A stretch of DNA of 64,000 nt from Calliphora vicina (taxonomy: Eukaryota; Arthropoda; Insecta; Diptera; Calliphoridae): positions 22,783,857 through 22,847,856 of the forward strand of contig NC_088781.1 of NCBI RefSeq assembly GCF_958450345.1, given 5' to 3'. The notes below the pieces were generated by a model that searched no databases, was not told the origin of the DNA, and saw only the letters and a program-made list of their open reading frames with translations. A program made the position numbers and the translations under genes. Positions 37,004 to 49,345 of the stretch are shown piece by piece. Positions within the stretch are counted from its first letter, which is position 1; the number at the start of each line of letters is the position of its first letter.

Positions 37004-37310
37004 ACAAGTTAGAAAGTATAGTCGGGCAAGCCTAACCATATACGAAAGAAATAAGTTTTTTTTTTAAATTTGAAATTTTTTTCTTCTTTATGTGAAGGGC
37101 CAAAATAGTTATAAAATTATGTTGAAAATGTTTAAAATTTTAATTTTAAATTATTTTTTGATGAAGAAGAAATAAGTCGTGAAATTAGGTGGCGTGATTT
37201 GTGTATTTACATATGTATAAAATATATTTAGGTTGATTTTTATTTGAATACCAACAATTTTACAAGATTTATAATTTTCTGAACTGGGCCTTATATGAGA
37301 GCTTTGTTCA
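37004..37310 (+). mobile_element. DINE-like element family B, copy 5 (5' part)
   Basis: Starts ACAAGTTAGAAAGTATAGTC directly after copy 4 and fades near 37310 at GGGCCTTATATGAGAGCTTTG. Highly diverged. Confidence 0.5.
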
Positions 37311-37405
37311 ATATGATGGCCGGTATTTTTGGAATTTCAATGCTCCCAAGGTCTAAAATTGTTCTACGCCTTTTGAAAACAAATGCTAAAAAATTTGAAT
37401 TTATA

Positions 37406-37620
37406 TCTATATATATAAAAATGAAATGGTCCATGTATGTAATGTCATCACGTGAGAACGGCTGGAGCGATTTGGCTGATTTTTTTTTTATTCGATTCGA
37501 AATTTTCAGGAGATGGTTTGTAAAGAAAAAAAATTCCGGGTAAATGTCGGAAATTCTTTTTTTTATGAGTCCAGTCAACTGTAATAAAAAAGCTCCCTAA
37601 AGTATGCTGTACAAATTTAG
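37406..37620 (+). mobile_element. Helitron 5' end
   Basis: A|TCTATATATATAAAAATG begins the segment, followed by CACGTGAGAACGGCTGGAG and GATTTGGCTGATTTT, a common insect Helitron 5' pattern. No CTRR end with hairpin was located, so the right limit is a guess. Overlapping frames on both strands here are not genes. Confidence 0.5.
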
Positions 37621-37679
37621 ATATTTTATTTGCAAATAAATAAGAACAGGCTGGTGTACGTGGGTTGGATAAACTTGAA

Positions 37680-39850
37680 GAACTAACATCAACTAGTTTT
37701 TAATAATTTTTAGTGGTAGAGTTGTAACTTTACTGTCTTGGACAATTTTGAACCCAGATATAAAAGAGTTAACAACGTCCCAGTAATTAAAATTTGTACA
37801 AACTTAACAAGTAACACAATAAAAAAAATCTGAAATTAAATATTAGACAATAGGCTGCAAAATGCTTTCGAGTACTAATTTTAACAAATTTGTGACCAAC
37901 TACTAACTTTACTCGAAATCTTAAACTTTCAAATTTGTACCACTAAAATCCATAATAATTACAACAGTTAAAATTTTAATTAAAGTATTTATTAGAATCT
38001 TCAAAAAAAAACTAATTTTATAAAAATTCGTTTAAATAAATTTTAAATTTGTAATTTGCTAATTTGCACCTTAACCCATTAATGCCTGACCCCCGAATCC
38101 GTTTTCCGATTTCTATAAAATACTTAAGCCATTTATATTGCCGTGGAAATTTTTAATTTTTTTTATCTGCCATGACTGAGCCTGCAGGGTATGGGTATTT
38201 TTCTACCCACTTCGGCATATAAGGGGGACCAAACCACACATATTTTACATCAGATAAGGTTGATACTTTTAGAAAAAATTATAATGTCTGATGAAATTCA
38301 AATAACTACTGAAAAGTCTGGTAAGTCTGAGATGGAGTGTATTTATAAGATCTAAAGTTGTATCTTGACGTTGAAAATAATGGAAATATTGGTCTCCATA
38401 AAAGAGGACCATTTTTATGTTAATGAAGAGAAAGTCTAGGAAACATTATATAAAACATATATGGGGTTATTGGGAATTTCTGCATCACTTTATTAATCCT
38501 ATTCTACTTTTCTATAACTATTATTAAGACCATGGTAACATGGTAACTTAATAATGGATCTGGTAAAGTTTTCACAAATGAATAACAAATTGAGGAGGAA
38601 TAGAACTCTCTAACTTTACCCAGTAGTTCGACAAGAACTCAATACACCCGTAAACTACACTAATTTTTACTATTGTCTAAACAACTGGCTGACTCTAACT
38701 GGTATGTATTGGGTCATTCGTCAAGAATGAACTCGTTGTAATGCAGAGAGATGGTTGTTACTTAAACATTCTCAGGTATTGCATGGCGGAGGCAGTCGTC
38801 ACTTTGCTGGTCCTAAGAAATCTAGAGATGGGGACATTTGACACTTGTTTTTTTTTGTATTGTACTTCAGAAAGCAGTTATTCAACCTATTATGACAGGT
38901 TCGAATGCAGAGTAAATTGTCCATTTGCAATCGACAAAAATTAGCTATTGTCCCCAAAGAGTCAATATCATATAAAGCTTTAAGGTATTCACAATTATAG
39001 TACTCCAGTTATTCGAAAACAAACTATTGGTGTAGGTGATTTATCTAATCATGTCTATTTTCAGCCAAGCTGCGCTGAATGGTACTGAAGTAAATTCAGC
39101 GAAGTTTTGCGACTGTCTCAATTATAGTTCACCAGATATTTAATAATTACTAATTACTTTGTTTGGGTACCACGCCCACTTTAAATTCCAAAAAATAGTA
39201 GCATATGGTATCTTGCAGATATATAGGAAAATGTCAAGGCGATGGGTCCAGTAGTTTAGGATCCTATAACTAACAAATATATATGTTTATATGTATAGAT
39301 AACATTTATGCTTATCCTTAAACACAAAGTCCACAAATTTTATTTTTCTAAAAATTGTTTCATTAACTAAATTTTTAAACAAACCATCGTTATAATACTT
39401 CCCTTATAAAAAATGTTCACCAATTTACAAAACAATAAGGCCAGTTACAAAACATTGTTTCAATTATTTACAAAAAGCCATTGTATTTTTTTTATTTTCT
39501 AATAATAATTGCTGCCATTAAAAGAATTTTTTTTATATTTTATTTAGCTTGCGGCTAAAACACACACATTTAGACCACAATTATATACAATTTACACATT
39601 TTTCAAATTGAAAGAAAAATGTGAATGCGAAAAAATAAACGACAACAAAATAATGAAAAACCAAAACTGAAAACAAACAAAATAATACATAAAATCAACC
39701 ACAAACAATACAATTAATTAAAATCATTTACAACACAAAATATGCTATAACAAAAACGAAATTAAATAAAATAGAATAGAATAAAATTAAATGAAATAAT
39801 TGTTGAGATTTTTATGAATTTTAATAAAAAAAAGTACATATTTTTTCATT
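37680..39850. other. No supported gene; possible TTAA-flanked element start at 38091
   Basis: At 38091 TTAA is followed by CCCATTAATGCC, a piggyBac-like start, and an ATG at 38284 opens MSDEIQITTEKSG before a stop at 23 codons; no matching right end was seen. The frame at 38741-38944 is unrecognised. A GGTACCACGCCCACTT stretch at 39166 resembles dispersed fly repeats. Sequence 39340-39850 looks like intron. Confidence 0.3.
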
Positions 39851-39864
39851 CTTTTTATTTGCAG

Positions 39865-40104
39865 TAAAAAGCAGAAATATAAAAAAAGGAATTAAAAGGG
39901 AAACATTAAAATCCTAATACAACCAGGAATCAGCAGCAGTAAAAAGCAATATTAATGGACACTGGCATTAAATTGTTTTCCTTAATTAAACTGTGATTTT
40001 GGGTAGCAGTTTTCATGCCACCACATTAATGTTTTATTAACACTCACATTCTAAATTATAAAAAGTCTTCAATTAGCTGTTTAAAAAAATCCTGAAAATT
40101 CAAT
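39865..40104 (+). other. 5' UTR part of the large exon, behind a 3' splice site
   Basis: A pyrimidine-rich tract ending TTTATTTGCAG at 39864 looks like a fly splice acceptor. The 240 bases that follow have in-frame stops and lead to the signal-peptide ATG at 40105. This suggests an upstream non-coding exon and that the DNA to the left is 5' UTR intron. The alternative is a transcription start within this stretch; no TATA box or clear initiator was seen. Confidence 0.45.
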
Positions 40105-42705
40105 ATGAATATTCAAACGAAACTCTTGAAAATCATGCTGCGATTATGGAGTCTAACGTTGGCTGTCAGTTTAATAAGTCTACAATTAACAACAGCCTCT
40201 TTGTTGGAATCATCCACAATAAAGGCTACAGACTTAGCATCATCAGTGACAGCATCACCAGCCTCTGAATCAACCACACAAGATACACAAACAAAAGTTC
40301 TGCGACTAACAACAACCGCCTCAACGATACAGTTAAGATTACAGGATAGTGATGATGATGATGACGCTGATGCTAAAGATAAAGAAAAACTTGTATTATC
40401 ATCAAAAGAGTTTTCAAGTAGAGAACAGGAATTGCCAACATCAACTGCAGCTTTCACTACGATTTCATCTTCAATATCTACTCTGGGCTCTTCAAATGCA
40501 CCGGCCACCATTACCAACCAGGCCAAGGATATGCTAACAAGACAACAAACAGCAGCAGCAGAAGTGGCTGAAGAACATTTAGAAAAAAGCCAGGAAGATA
40601 AAATAGCTGATACAACAACAGAAAAACCATATAAAAACAATGATGAATTAGAAAAGGAAATAAAAGAAACTGATTTAAAACAGGTCACAGAAAGTGTTGA
40701 GCAAGAACAACAGCAGCACCACCAGCAACAACAGATAACAACGGAAGTTAACTGGCAAAGGGAAACGGATATGCACAAACAATCAACGGGAAATGCCAGA
40801 AATGCAGAGAATGATATAAAAATTACAGCAACAATAGCAACACATTCCACCACTAGCAGCAGCACTACCACCACAACTACAGCGCCTCATGATACAACAA
40901 CCAGCACAACCTTCTATGCAGACACCAACAACAATAATGAAGATGAGGCTGTTGTAGCTGCCACTTCCCCTACCGAACAACAACAGACAACGGATCATAT
41001 TAAACAAAAGGAAATTGCAGGTGATAATATTCAATTTGCTACTCCACAGCCTTTAAATGGTGAAATGGAATCCATAACCTTGACTTTGACCCAAGACAGA
41101 CAGGCTATGGAAGATTTCAGGCCTCTCATTAAGGATGCCAATGAAAAGTTAATCAAAGAACGTACCATATTCTCTAGTAAACCTGAAATCAGCAATGAGG
41201 AGTGGAAACAAAATCTGATGCCAAATGAATTGGAATATAAGGACAATAAACCTTTAAATTCCAAGAGCTATCAACATAATATTAACTGGAGTCCTTATTT
41301 ACATCCAGCTACTCCGGTTACCGATTTTACCGGCAAACTATTGCAAGAGCAGGATGGTGTTATTACCGAAATAGAGCAAAAGTTTCGTTTAAATGAATTT
41401 GTTAATAATGAAGCCAAACCTACCAAGAATCCTTCCAGCACAACAGACAAAAGCTCCTTGGAGCTGACACAAACAACCACATTTTCCAAGGACTCCAATT
41501 TGGCACCTTCCTACTCGGTAAATCATGAAATTTTGGACATTAACAAAAGTCCCATATTAAATCGCTCGCCAGTGGAGTTTATAGAGAGAAGGGTAAAGAA
41601 AAGTTTTGATTTTCCCATGCATCGAGTGGCCAGTGATGCCCAGCACTTGCAGCAACACTTTGACTTTGCCAATACGAAATTCAATAGCAACACCAAGGAG
41701 CCACAAAATACCCTAGATGTTAACAGTGAATCAGGGCAGCAAAAGGAAGATGCTCCCGCTGCCAGGCCACAACCCGAGTTCTCCACCACCAAGTTTTACA
41801 ATAGCAAGGAACTATACAATGAAATGCTGCAACACAAATCTAAACTAATGCAGCAGCAGCCACAACCTCTTTCACACAGCAATACTCACGAAAAAGACCT
41901 ACAAGATCTCTCCAATAGAGCACCCTCGTTGGCTCTAAACAGTTTTGCGGTGTTGCACTCTCCCAAAATAGCCAAACTAGAGGAAATACACGAAACGAAA
42001 GAACCGCAACAACAGAAAAGTTTGGCCATTAAAAAAGTAACAGTTAAGACCACCAAACACAAGGAGTTAAATTTCTCTACTGCAACATCGACCACAACTA
42101 AAGCAGCTACCAGCAGCAGCAGCAGCACCAGCTCTACAACTACTATGAAACCCATTACTAAGGCAGCTCCCACAAAAGCCTTAACATTGGATACGTTAAC
42201 AGAAATGCCTTTAGCTGCTTTGGTTAAAACGAAAAAATTTCAAAAGGAATTAAAACGAGCTAAGCTGTTAATCAAATCAATGATGCCCTTACAAAATACA
42301 ACAGCAACATCCTCAATACCAGCCATAACAACAACTCTAACTGACAGCAACCATAAAGAAGAAATTACCACCAGCACCCTTTCTCCTTCCTTAACACAAA
42401 CTCAATTGGAAACTAAAATAACCAGCCAAACACCAGCATCATTATTATCTATTCCCTATACAGCAGCCACAACATCAACATCGAGGCCAGCCTCTTCCTA
42501 TTACCCCTTGTACCCTGAACATACATTGTCCGCTTCCACCTCTACAAATCCCCCCAAAACATCTTTGCGTCCCATAGTACGTCCACGCATTTTAAGTCGT
42601 CTACAAGAGAAAATCAATTCTTTGGAATGTGAATTGCAAAATCTGCCACAAGATTCACATTTATGGCGCGGCAACGAAACGCATGAATTGCTATTGCCCA
42701 TAATG
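40105..42705 (+). CDS. Large coding exon of a secreted Thr/Ser-rich mucin-like protein
   Basis: The exon encodes 867 residues and continues open to a stop at 42762 if unspliced. Residues 7-28 are hydrophobic after basic residues, a typical signal peptide, with a likely cut after Ala31 (TTA|S). The mature part is low complexity: an Asp run at 81-89, a Gln/His-rich stretch near 199-212, and many Thr/Ser blocks of the kind that carry O-glycans. There is only one cysteine (842). Residues 826-867 look less repetitive and hold the N-glycosylation site NET at 857-859. The start ATG has A at -3 and immediately precedes the signal peptide. The exon ends in phase 0 at ATG|GTAAGT, so more protein lies downstream. 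No enzymatic or adhesion domain is recognisable. I infer the N-terminal ectodomain of a secreted or membrane protein; I cannot name the orthologue. Codon-rich, more GC-rich sequence than its flanks makes it clearly coding. Confidence 0.87.
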
Positions 42706-42711
42706 GTAAGT
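42706..42711 (+). other. Splice donor GTAAGT ending the large exon
   Basis: The six bases match the consensus donor perfectly and sit exactly at a codon boundary (codon 867, Met), giving a phase 0 intron. Read through unspliced, the frame adds 18 mostly hydrophobic residues and then stops at 42760-42762. Confidence 0.75.
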
Positions 42712-43225
42712 GTCACTTTAGTCGTGCTTGTACTTTATATAGATTTTCCATTTATTTTGTAGTTTGATGATGCAACCAGGGCTTCACTAGTTTTTTTTTT
42801 TTTGTTTGTATTAGTTGCATCCTTAATGCTTTTGTTTTGTTTGTTTTTCTTTCATTTTCTGTGTTTTACAAGGACTTTTTATCAGTTTAATGTTCCAGTT
42901 TCATTGTGGAGAGCGCTACATTTTAAAATAAGTTATATTTAGTTTAGTGGCGATGTTGAACAGTATTTAGGAAATCTAAACTATTTTAGTTTACAACTTA
43001 ACTATTTAGCCAAATGTGTAAAAACATTTCCCTTAACTGCCATTTGAATTAATTATTTAGCAAATGCAAAAGCTTCACACTCGAGATATTCAAATTTGAC
43101 ATCTTGTGCTCGACCACAATAGTGTCTTCAAATAGGAACTTCCGAACTTTGACAGTTGATAGCGGCCATACTGTTGAAGCTATATCTGTCGAATTGGCAG
43201 TCATTTATTCAGTTAGTTTTGCCAA
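42712..43225. other. Intron start; nothing else seen
   Basis: Follows the donor at 42706. T-rich with no repeat family recognised. Confidence 0.5.
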
Positions 43226-43231
43226 ATAATC

Positions 43232-43312
43232 ATGGACGGATATAGCGTTCAACAACACGTGCAAATTATAAAATTGTTTAATAAAAAAATGGGAGTTCTG
43301 TGCGAGCAATGA
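43232..43312 (+). pseudogene. Mariner-like transposase N-terminal stub
   Basis: ATG opens MDGYSVQQHVQIIKLFNKKM, and the frame stops six codons later. The pattern SVQQ-VQIIKL is the start of a widespread insect mariner-like transposase, the same kind as the SDEA remnant at 1660-1850. Nothing further downstream matches. Confidence 0.4.
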
Positions 43313-43319
43313 CACGGGT

Positions 43320-45085
43320 ACCTCCCATATATCCTAAATATATAATTTTGAATAAAATTCACAGTTATACTCCTAACATTTTAAAATTTCGTTATAATCA
43401 TTTTAATAAAGTTATTGTTGTTTGTGGAAATATTTATTACAATCCCAGCAAGGATGGCTGCCATACATCCTTTTCCTTAAAAAACCTATAAACCTGAATA
43501 AAATTATTAATTTTCAGAAATTATTGTTCTCTTATAATATTAGATGCAAAATTATGAAAATTTCATCGGAAGGATATTCATAATTCCAAGACATCAAGAT
43601 TTCAATATCCTGTATAACATCTAATTTTTTTAAAAAAAAACCAAGCATTAATTTAGTTATTAACATTTCAATTCTCGCATGAATTTACATAACTGCCATA
43701 TATCCTTTTTTAAAAAAAATAGTGAAATATTGTACATATTTTCTAAATTCGGAAGGACGGACATTTTCAAATGTTCATAGACTTATGGTTCAGTTGTAAT
43801 ATTAGAAACTGTATGTTGGATTATACTTTAAGTGTTCATAATATTAGCAGAAGCTCATATTACTATCTCAACCTAAGGATATGTAGGTTATATTCAATAT
43901 TTGAGTTACTTACATTTACGGTAAAAATGTATTATTTATGGGTACCATCAAAAACAAATTTTTTTCAAGGTCTAGTCAAAACGGACAGATAATGACTTAA
44001 TATTATAATAAATAACAGATAGGAATTAGATAAAATTAAAGAAAATTTAAAATTGATTAACACGTTTTTTTCAAAATTAAATCAAAATTTGGAATTTTGT
44101 TGGATTTCAGCAAAAAAACATACAACATCAAGAACCAAATAAATACACTTTATGCCATTAAACTAATGTTGTTAAATAACGCAATATTTCTTAGTTATTT
44201 AAAAGTTTTTTCTTTTATTATTTTATAAAAAGACAAAAATCTGGAGCTATTTCCCCAATCTATTATACTGAAAATTTACAAAATATGAATTTATACATTT
44301 AAACAAAAACAAAATTTTAATAGATTTCATACGAAAGGATAAATAATGATTACATTATCTTATAGATAATACTTAACGCTATTCTATAGTAAAACATAAT
44401 CAAAATAGATTAACATATATTTTACTAATATTCCAACGAAGTTTCAGAATTTCAGGCTTACAATAAAAAAATGTTAATTATTAAAAACTGCGCAGATTTA
44501 ACAGTTAAAATTTTTTTGACAAAAACCGGAATTTCCCATAATTCCACATTAAAATTCTTTCATTTGCCGTCAATCGCAAGTTTATATCTTTTAAAACGAA
44601 CTTTTAACAATTATTTTATTATATTATTTATTAAAATATATTTTTCTCTATAAAATTTATGTTGAAAATATACTTACTTTAGCGACCTCTAGTGACGACA
44701 AAAAATGATATTTATAAAAAATCTTTTTTACACGAATGTTTTATTTAGTTGTCTATTCAAAAATATAAATTTCATTAACATCAATGACATGAACTTGTTT
44801 TTGAATTTTGTCCATTGAACAAAGCACTGTGTAACGTGTCCTCTGTTAGTTTTTTTCTTGTGGGGTTTTCTTAAGTCACCAAACCACTGTGGCACTCAAA
44901 GCCAACATTAACATTGTCTGCGATCTAATCCAGACTGATAAATGAGATATCTTAATATCTTGTAGATAGTAGTTGAACATAAAAAGTACGTTTAAATGTT
45001 TGGGTTATCGCTTTTAGATCAAGAGACAAATTTTAAAACAAATTTTGGCCGAATTTAAAAGAAAGCAAGGCTTTTTTGTGAAGAA
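43320..45085. other. No gene seen
   Basis: Very A+T-rich; several short frames (43300, 43771, 44471) without domains. Confidence 0.55.
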
Positions 45086-45119
45086 AATATCAAATTCGAA
45101 TCAGTGTAATCATTTGAAC

Positions 45120-45830
45120 AAGCTGCGACATTTAGTTTGTGTTTGACAACAACTGATAGCAGACTATCGCGTGACTTGAGGAGAAAATGGAAAAAAGTGA
45201 ATTTTTTGTGCTTATTAAGCATTATTTTTTGCTGAAAAAATCATCACTAAAATCAAGACTAATCTTCATAAAAACTATTGAAAATTTCAATGGTAAAAAA
45301 GTGATTTACTGAATTTCGTATCATTTGATGTCTCTACATCCGAAACAAATCACGACCTGGTGTTGTGAAAGATATAGGCATCTCACATGGCTCACTGGTT
45401 TCAATTTTGAATAATCACTTGGGTATGATAAAGCTTTCGCAAGATGGCTGCCGCGTTTGCTCACAATAGTCCACAAACACAATCGTGCATACATGTGCAG
45501 TTTTCATGACAAACATCCATGAATTGTGCTACGAATTGCTCTCTCATCTGCCTTATTCTCCGGATTTAGCCCCGGGTGACTCTTTCTTGTTTCCAAAACT
45601 GAAGAAATGGATCGGAGGATTTGACTCCAACGATGAAATCATCTCACAAAAACTAACTATTTTGTTGACCTCGACAAATATTATTTTTTGGAAGGGATAC
45701 AAAATTTGGAGAAACGTTGTACAAAGCGTATAGAGCTCAAAGGAGATTATGTTAGAAAATAAATTGATTTTTCTATTCAAAAACCTGTGTTTAGTTCAAA
45801 AAATCACGCATTTATTGAGCCGCCCTAATT
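45120..45830 (+). pseudogene. Mariner element, internally deleted transposase
   Basis: Starts MEKSEFFVLIKHYF near 45187, then RPGVVKDIGISHGSLVSILN (shifted) near 45350, LGMIKLS, and after a deletion LPYSPDLAPGDSFLFPKLKK and WIGGFDSNDEI in the frame at 45485-45733. The last block carries the third catalytic Asp (second D of PDLAPGD). The block with the first two Asp residues is missing. The end GTTTAGTTCAAAAAATCACG with GAGCCGCCCTAATT resembles the terminal region of this subfamily. Confidence 0.8.
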
Positions 45831-46109
45831 AAAGTTGAAACTTATATAGACCGTAAAGTCTTTCAATCATTGGCTTAATAATTTTTACATTGTCTTCTCT
45901 CAAATACCAACATTTCTAAGAAGTGCAAAATATATTCCAAAAATTTTGTTTTTTCATGAAAGAAAGGCTCTGGCAACCATGATTTTTTTAAGATAATGAA
46001 AATCCTAAAATCTATCCATCGATTCAAATTAAGTTGAATAATAGATTCGGTTCTCAAAAAAAAAGTTTAAGTCGGAATATAATGATTTTTATGCTCTTAA
46101 AAAATCAAA

Positions 46110-46495
46110 TACTCACTTCTGAGGCTGTGTGGGGTCTCAAATGAAAAATGTAGAAATTACAAACCGAATGACAAACTGGTACTCATGGTAATATATCCTT
46201 TTTATAAAGTACACACGTGTCTCTTACTAAGGCATTGATCAGAGGTATACTATATCATGAAAAAGACATTACAAACAAATGAACCTTGGTGATTAAAATT
46301 TTTAACATATTCTCTAAACGAATACTCTTGAGCCATTTGGACATTTCCATTTTTATGTTTTTTTAATTTAAAAATATCGATTTTGACTTTTGTCAAAAGT
46401 TCGGGCCATAACTGATTCAAGTCTCCATAGAAGGTTAAAACTACATATTAATGGTGGGTATACAAGATTCAGAACGGCCGAATATAACACTCTTA
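46110..46495. mobile_element. Family A DINE-like remnants
   Basis: GGGGTCTCAAATGAAAAATG with AGAAATTACAAACCGAATG (46130-46175) matches the family A 3' part in plus orientation. GATTCAGAACGGCCGAATAT with AACACTCTTA (46460-46495) matches the family A start in minus orientation. The two appear to be separate or rearranged pieces. Confidence 0.45.
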
Positions 46496-46909
46496 GTTGC
46501 TTAACTTCCACTCATTTTATTTTAATGACTGCAGTTTCTGGTTGCTTGGTTGGTTTATAAAACGAGTACATGGTGCATCGAGTAGTCCAATTAAATTAAT
46601 AATTTTGATTTTCAAATGTTTCCCTCTAAATAACTGACAGCATTTTCATATCAACAGTGGGAATATAAATTATAGTTTCATATTAAGATTAAAGCCAGAA
46701 ATTCTTAATCAAGTAAATTAAAATGCTTTTTCTTAATCAATATGACTTGATTATAAAAACACCCACTTTATTTAAATATTTGTAAACAAAGGCCTGCTAT
46801 TGTATTATTTTCTAAATTAAAGTTCTTTGATTAAATAAATAAATGTCCAAAAATTTCTTTTTTATAAAAAAGTTTATTTTTCATTAAACATAAAAGCACA
46901 AAAGCATTT

Positions 46910-47180
46910 ATAAAATTCCATTGAAAATCAATAATTGTCAAATATACAATTTTTGTACACTTCACCAAATTGCTAAATGGCTATCAAAAGTATACTTAAT
47001 TGAAATTTCAAATCGTTTTAAAATATAAGCAATTTTTTTGTTTAACACCACAAAATATTATATTCATTTTAATTTTGCCATATATGAATATAATATTAAA
47101 CATAAATTTTCAATTCAGCAAAATGCTTTTAGATTTTATGTTAGTTTAGTTGAAGCAATTGTCACAGAAATTGAATGGTT
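46910..47180 (+). repeat. Duplicated segment, copy 1
   Basis: CACTTCACCAAATTGCTAAA and the sequence around it, ending GTCACAGAAATT, is repeated at 50775-51050 with moderate divergence. Only this copy has the solo LTR immediately beside it. Confidence 0.75.
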
Positions 47181-47192
47181 TTATTAATATAT

Positions 47193-47786
47193 TGTTACGT
47201 TTTAACCTTTTCAAAACGCTGGTTTATTTCCTTTAAATAAACCGGATACTTTTGATTGCAAATAAAAGCCGTTTAGTAGTTTGAAAATTGTAACAACTCT
47301 TTATTTCTTTAAAATGTACAACAACAACAGAATTAAATAGCCACTCAATGTTTTTTATACACGTTTATAAATTCTCAGAAATACAGACACAATTTATAAT
47401 GTACACGAATTTACTTGAAAAACACAACACACTTTAAGGCACTTAGTTGATGTTTATTCGAAAAGCGTCTCTGATAAACTCACTAACGACTGCAACCTCT
47501 GCTACTATTTATAACACTGCCATCTGTACTCTAGATTTCTCTTTAACTGTCTAGAGGTTTCTAATACATACGCCATCTGTGGTGTACTTTCTACAATGTT
47601 CTTTAACTGAATATTCGAAATCGAATACAGCGTTGCCAACTTACGATCAAATCAACTGAAATCTTTTATTTAATAATGCCCACAGATATGTTACAGTTAT
47701 ACAGCACTGTTATTTGAAAGCATTATGCTACTTTTAAATCAGCCGTTAAAATCGTTATATTTGAATTCAAGTACAATTTCGTAACA
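47193..47786 (-). mobile_element. Gypsy-type solo LTR, 594 bp, ATAT duplication
   Basis: Begins TGTTACGT and ends CGTAACA, with ATAT on both sides (47189-47192 and 47787-47790). Minus orientation fits LTR anatomy: TATAAATA at 47513-47506, an initiator-like TTAGTG about 25 bases on, and AATAAA at 47305-47300, leaving a U5 of about 85-100 bases. No internal region or second LTR is present. A 4 bp ATAT-type duplication is usual for Ty3/gypsy elements of the 17.6/297 kind. Confidence 0.82.
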
Positions 47787-47794
47787 ATATGTTT

Positions 47795-48765
47795 TTAAAT
47801 GAATATTAATAATATAAACTTGGATATAAACAATTTATAGAACAAATTTCCTTAAATTTTATTTTATCTTTGAATACACAGGTGTTTTTTTTCATCAAAT
47901 CTGTATAAAATATTCTTCTCACTAAACTTATTTCCTCATTTGATAAGACCATATAAAATAACTATTATTTTTCTTTTAATATACATGTCTCATTAACCCT
48001 GCAAAATATGGCCAACATAAAAACTAACCCATTTGTAAATAGAAAACACAAGAAAAAGAGTTTGCTAAAAATATATTTCCATTTAAATTTAGTTATTTAA
48101 CAAACAAATCTAGATTTTTTTAAAGCATCTCTATGATAATAAATGAAATAATATTGTTAACATTTTATTCAATTTATCTACCGAAAAAGAAAACTAGAAA
48201 CACAGCAAAAAATAAACTAACAATTCGATTATGCATCCAACACAATTTGTTTTAATAGAAGTGGACAGCAAAATAAACCCCAAAAGTTTTATGTAAATTT
48301 AGCTTGGGACCAAAAAAGGGCAAACAAAATGTAAGAAACCAAAAAAAAAGGTCTTTCTTAAAAAGTTTTCAAATCTTAAAGTTGCAGTAAAGGGAAATGT
48401 CGGACAACATATCCTTCCTTAACACTCACATACAAACATATGTAAATATAAATGTTAGTTAAATAATAATAACTATAAAAATAAACACAACAACAGTATT
48501 ATTACAGTTATACCATACATATCTGGTATATAATGGAAAAGAACAACAAATTTAAATTTCTTATTTTAATAGAAAACAAACTGACCGGAAATATCTTTAG
48601 TTTTTCCGTAATTTAGCAGCTCACTTCCTTATCTTATTTGTCTACCCTCCACTAATACTCATGGTGGAAATGAAAACATAAGAAAAAAAGTATGTTGTTG
48701 GTGTGAACACCTAGAAAGATTTAATTACACGATAACTTGTTTTAATGCAAAACGTAAATTACTTT
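47795..48765. other. No gene seen
   Basis: A+T-rich intron-like sequence. Stops close all frames of note. Confidence 0.5.
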
Positions 48766-48773
48766 TTACGTTT

Positions 48774-49345
48774 TAAAGTTATCGATAACTTCTCTATAGA
48801 AAAGTAAAGTTATCGATAACTTTTCTATAGAAAAGTAAAGTTATCGATAACTTTTCTATAGAAAAGTAAAGTTATCGATAACTTTTCTATAGAAAAGTAA
48901 AGTTATCGATAACTTTTCTATAGAAAAGTAAAGTTATCGATAACTTTTCTATAGAAAAGTAAAGTTATCGATAACTTTTCTATAGAAAAGTAAAGTTATC
49001 GATAACTTTTCTATAGAAAAGTAAAGTTATCGATAACTTTTCTATAGAAAAGTAAAGTTATCGATAACTTTTCTATAGAAAAGTAAAGTTATCGATAACT
49101 TTTCTATAGAAAAGTAAAGTTATCGATAACTTTTCTATAGAAAAGTAAAGTTATCGATAACTTTTCTATAGAAAAGTAAAGTTATCGATAACTTTTCTAT
49201 AGAAAAGTAAAGTTATCGATAACTTTTCTATAGAAAAGTAAAGTTATCGATAACTTTTCTATAGAAAAGTAAAGTTATCGATAACTTTTCTATAGAAAAG
49301 TAAAGTTATCGATAGCTTTTCTATAGACAAGTATATTTATTGATA
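48774..49345. repeat. 31 bp satellite with DRE palindromes, 18 copies
   Basis: Each unit is two palindromes joined: AAGTTATCGATAACTT and TTTTCTATAGAAAA. TATCGATA starts at 48780 and recurs every 31 bases to 49307, 18 in all; almost all units are identical. A degenerate 19th unit (TTATTGATAAC) follows. TATCGATA is the consensus of the Drosophila DNA replication-related element bound by DREF, overlapping the CGATA bound by BEAF-32. Function here is inference. Confidence 0.97.

Noticed and set aside
38284..38944. Working piggyBac-type gene after TTAA at 38091
   Set aside because: The first frame stops after 23 codons, no transposase motifs follow, and no right end was found.
40113..40874. 253-codon minus-strand open frame opposite the large exon
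   Set aside because: It is antisense to a strongly supported exon and made of Val/Ser/Cys runs that mirror Thr and Ser codons; its openness follows from the plus-strand codon bias.
47193..47786. Intact LTR retroelement
   Set aside because: Only one LTR is present, with direct ATAT flanks and no gag/pol sequence, so it is a solo LTR.
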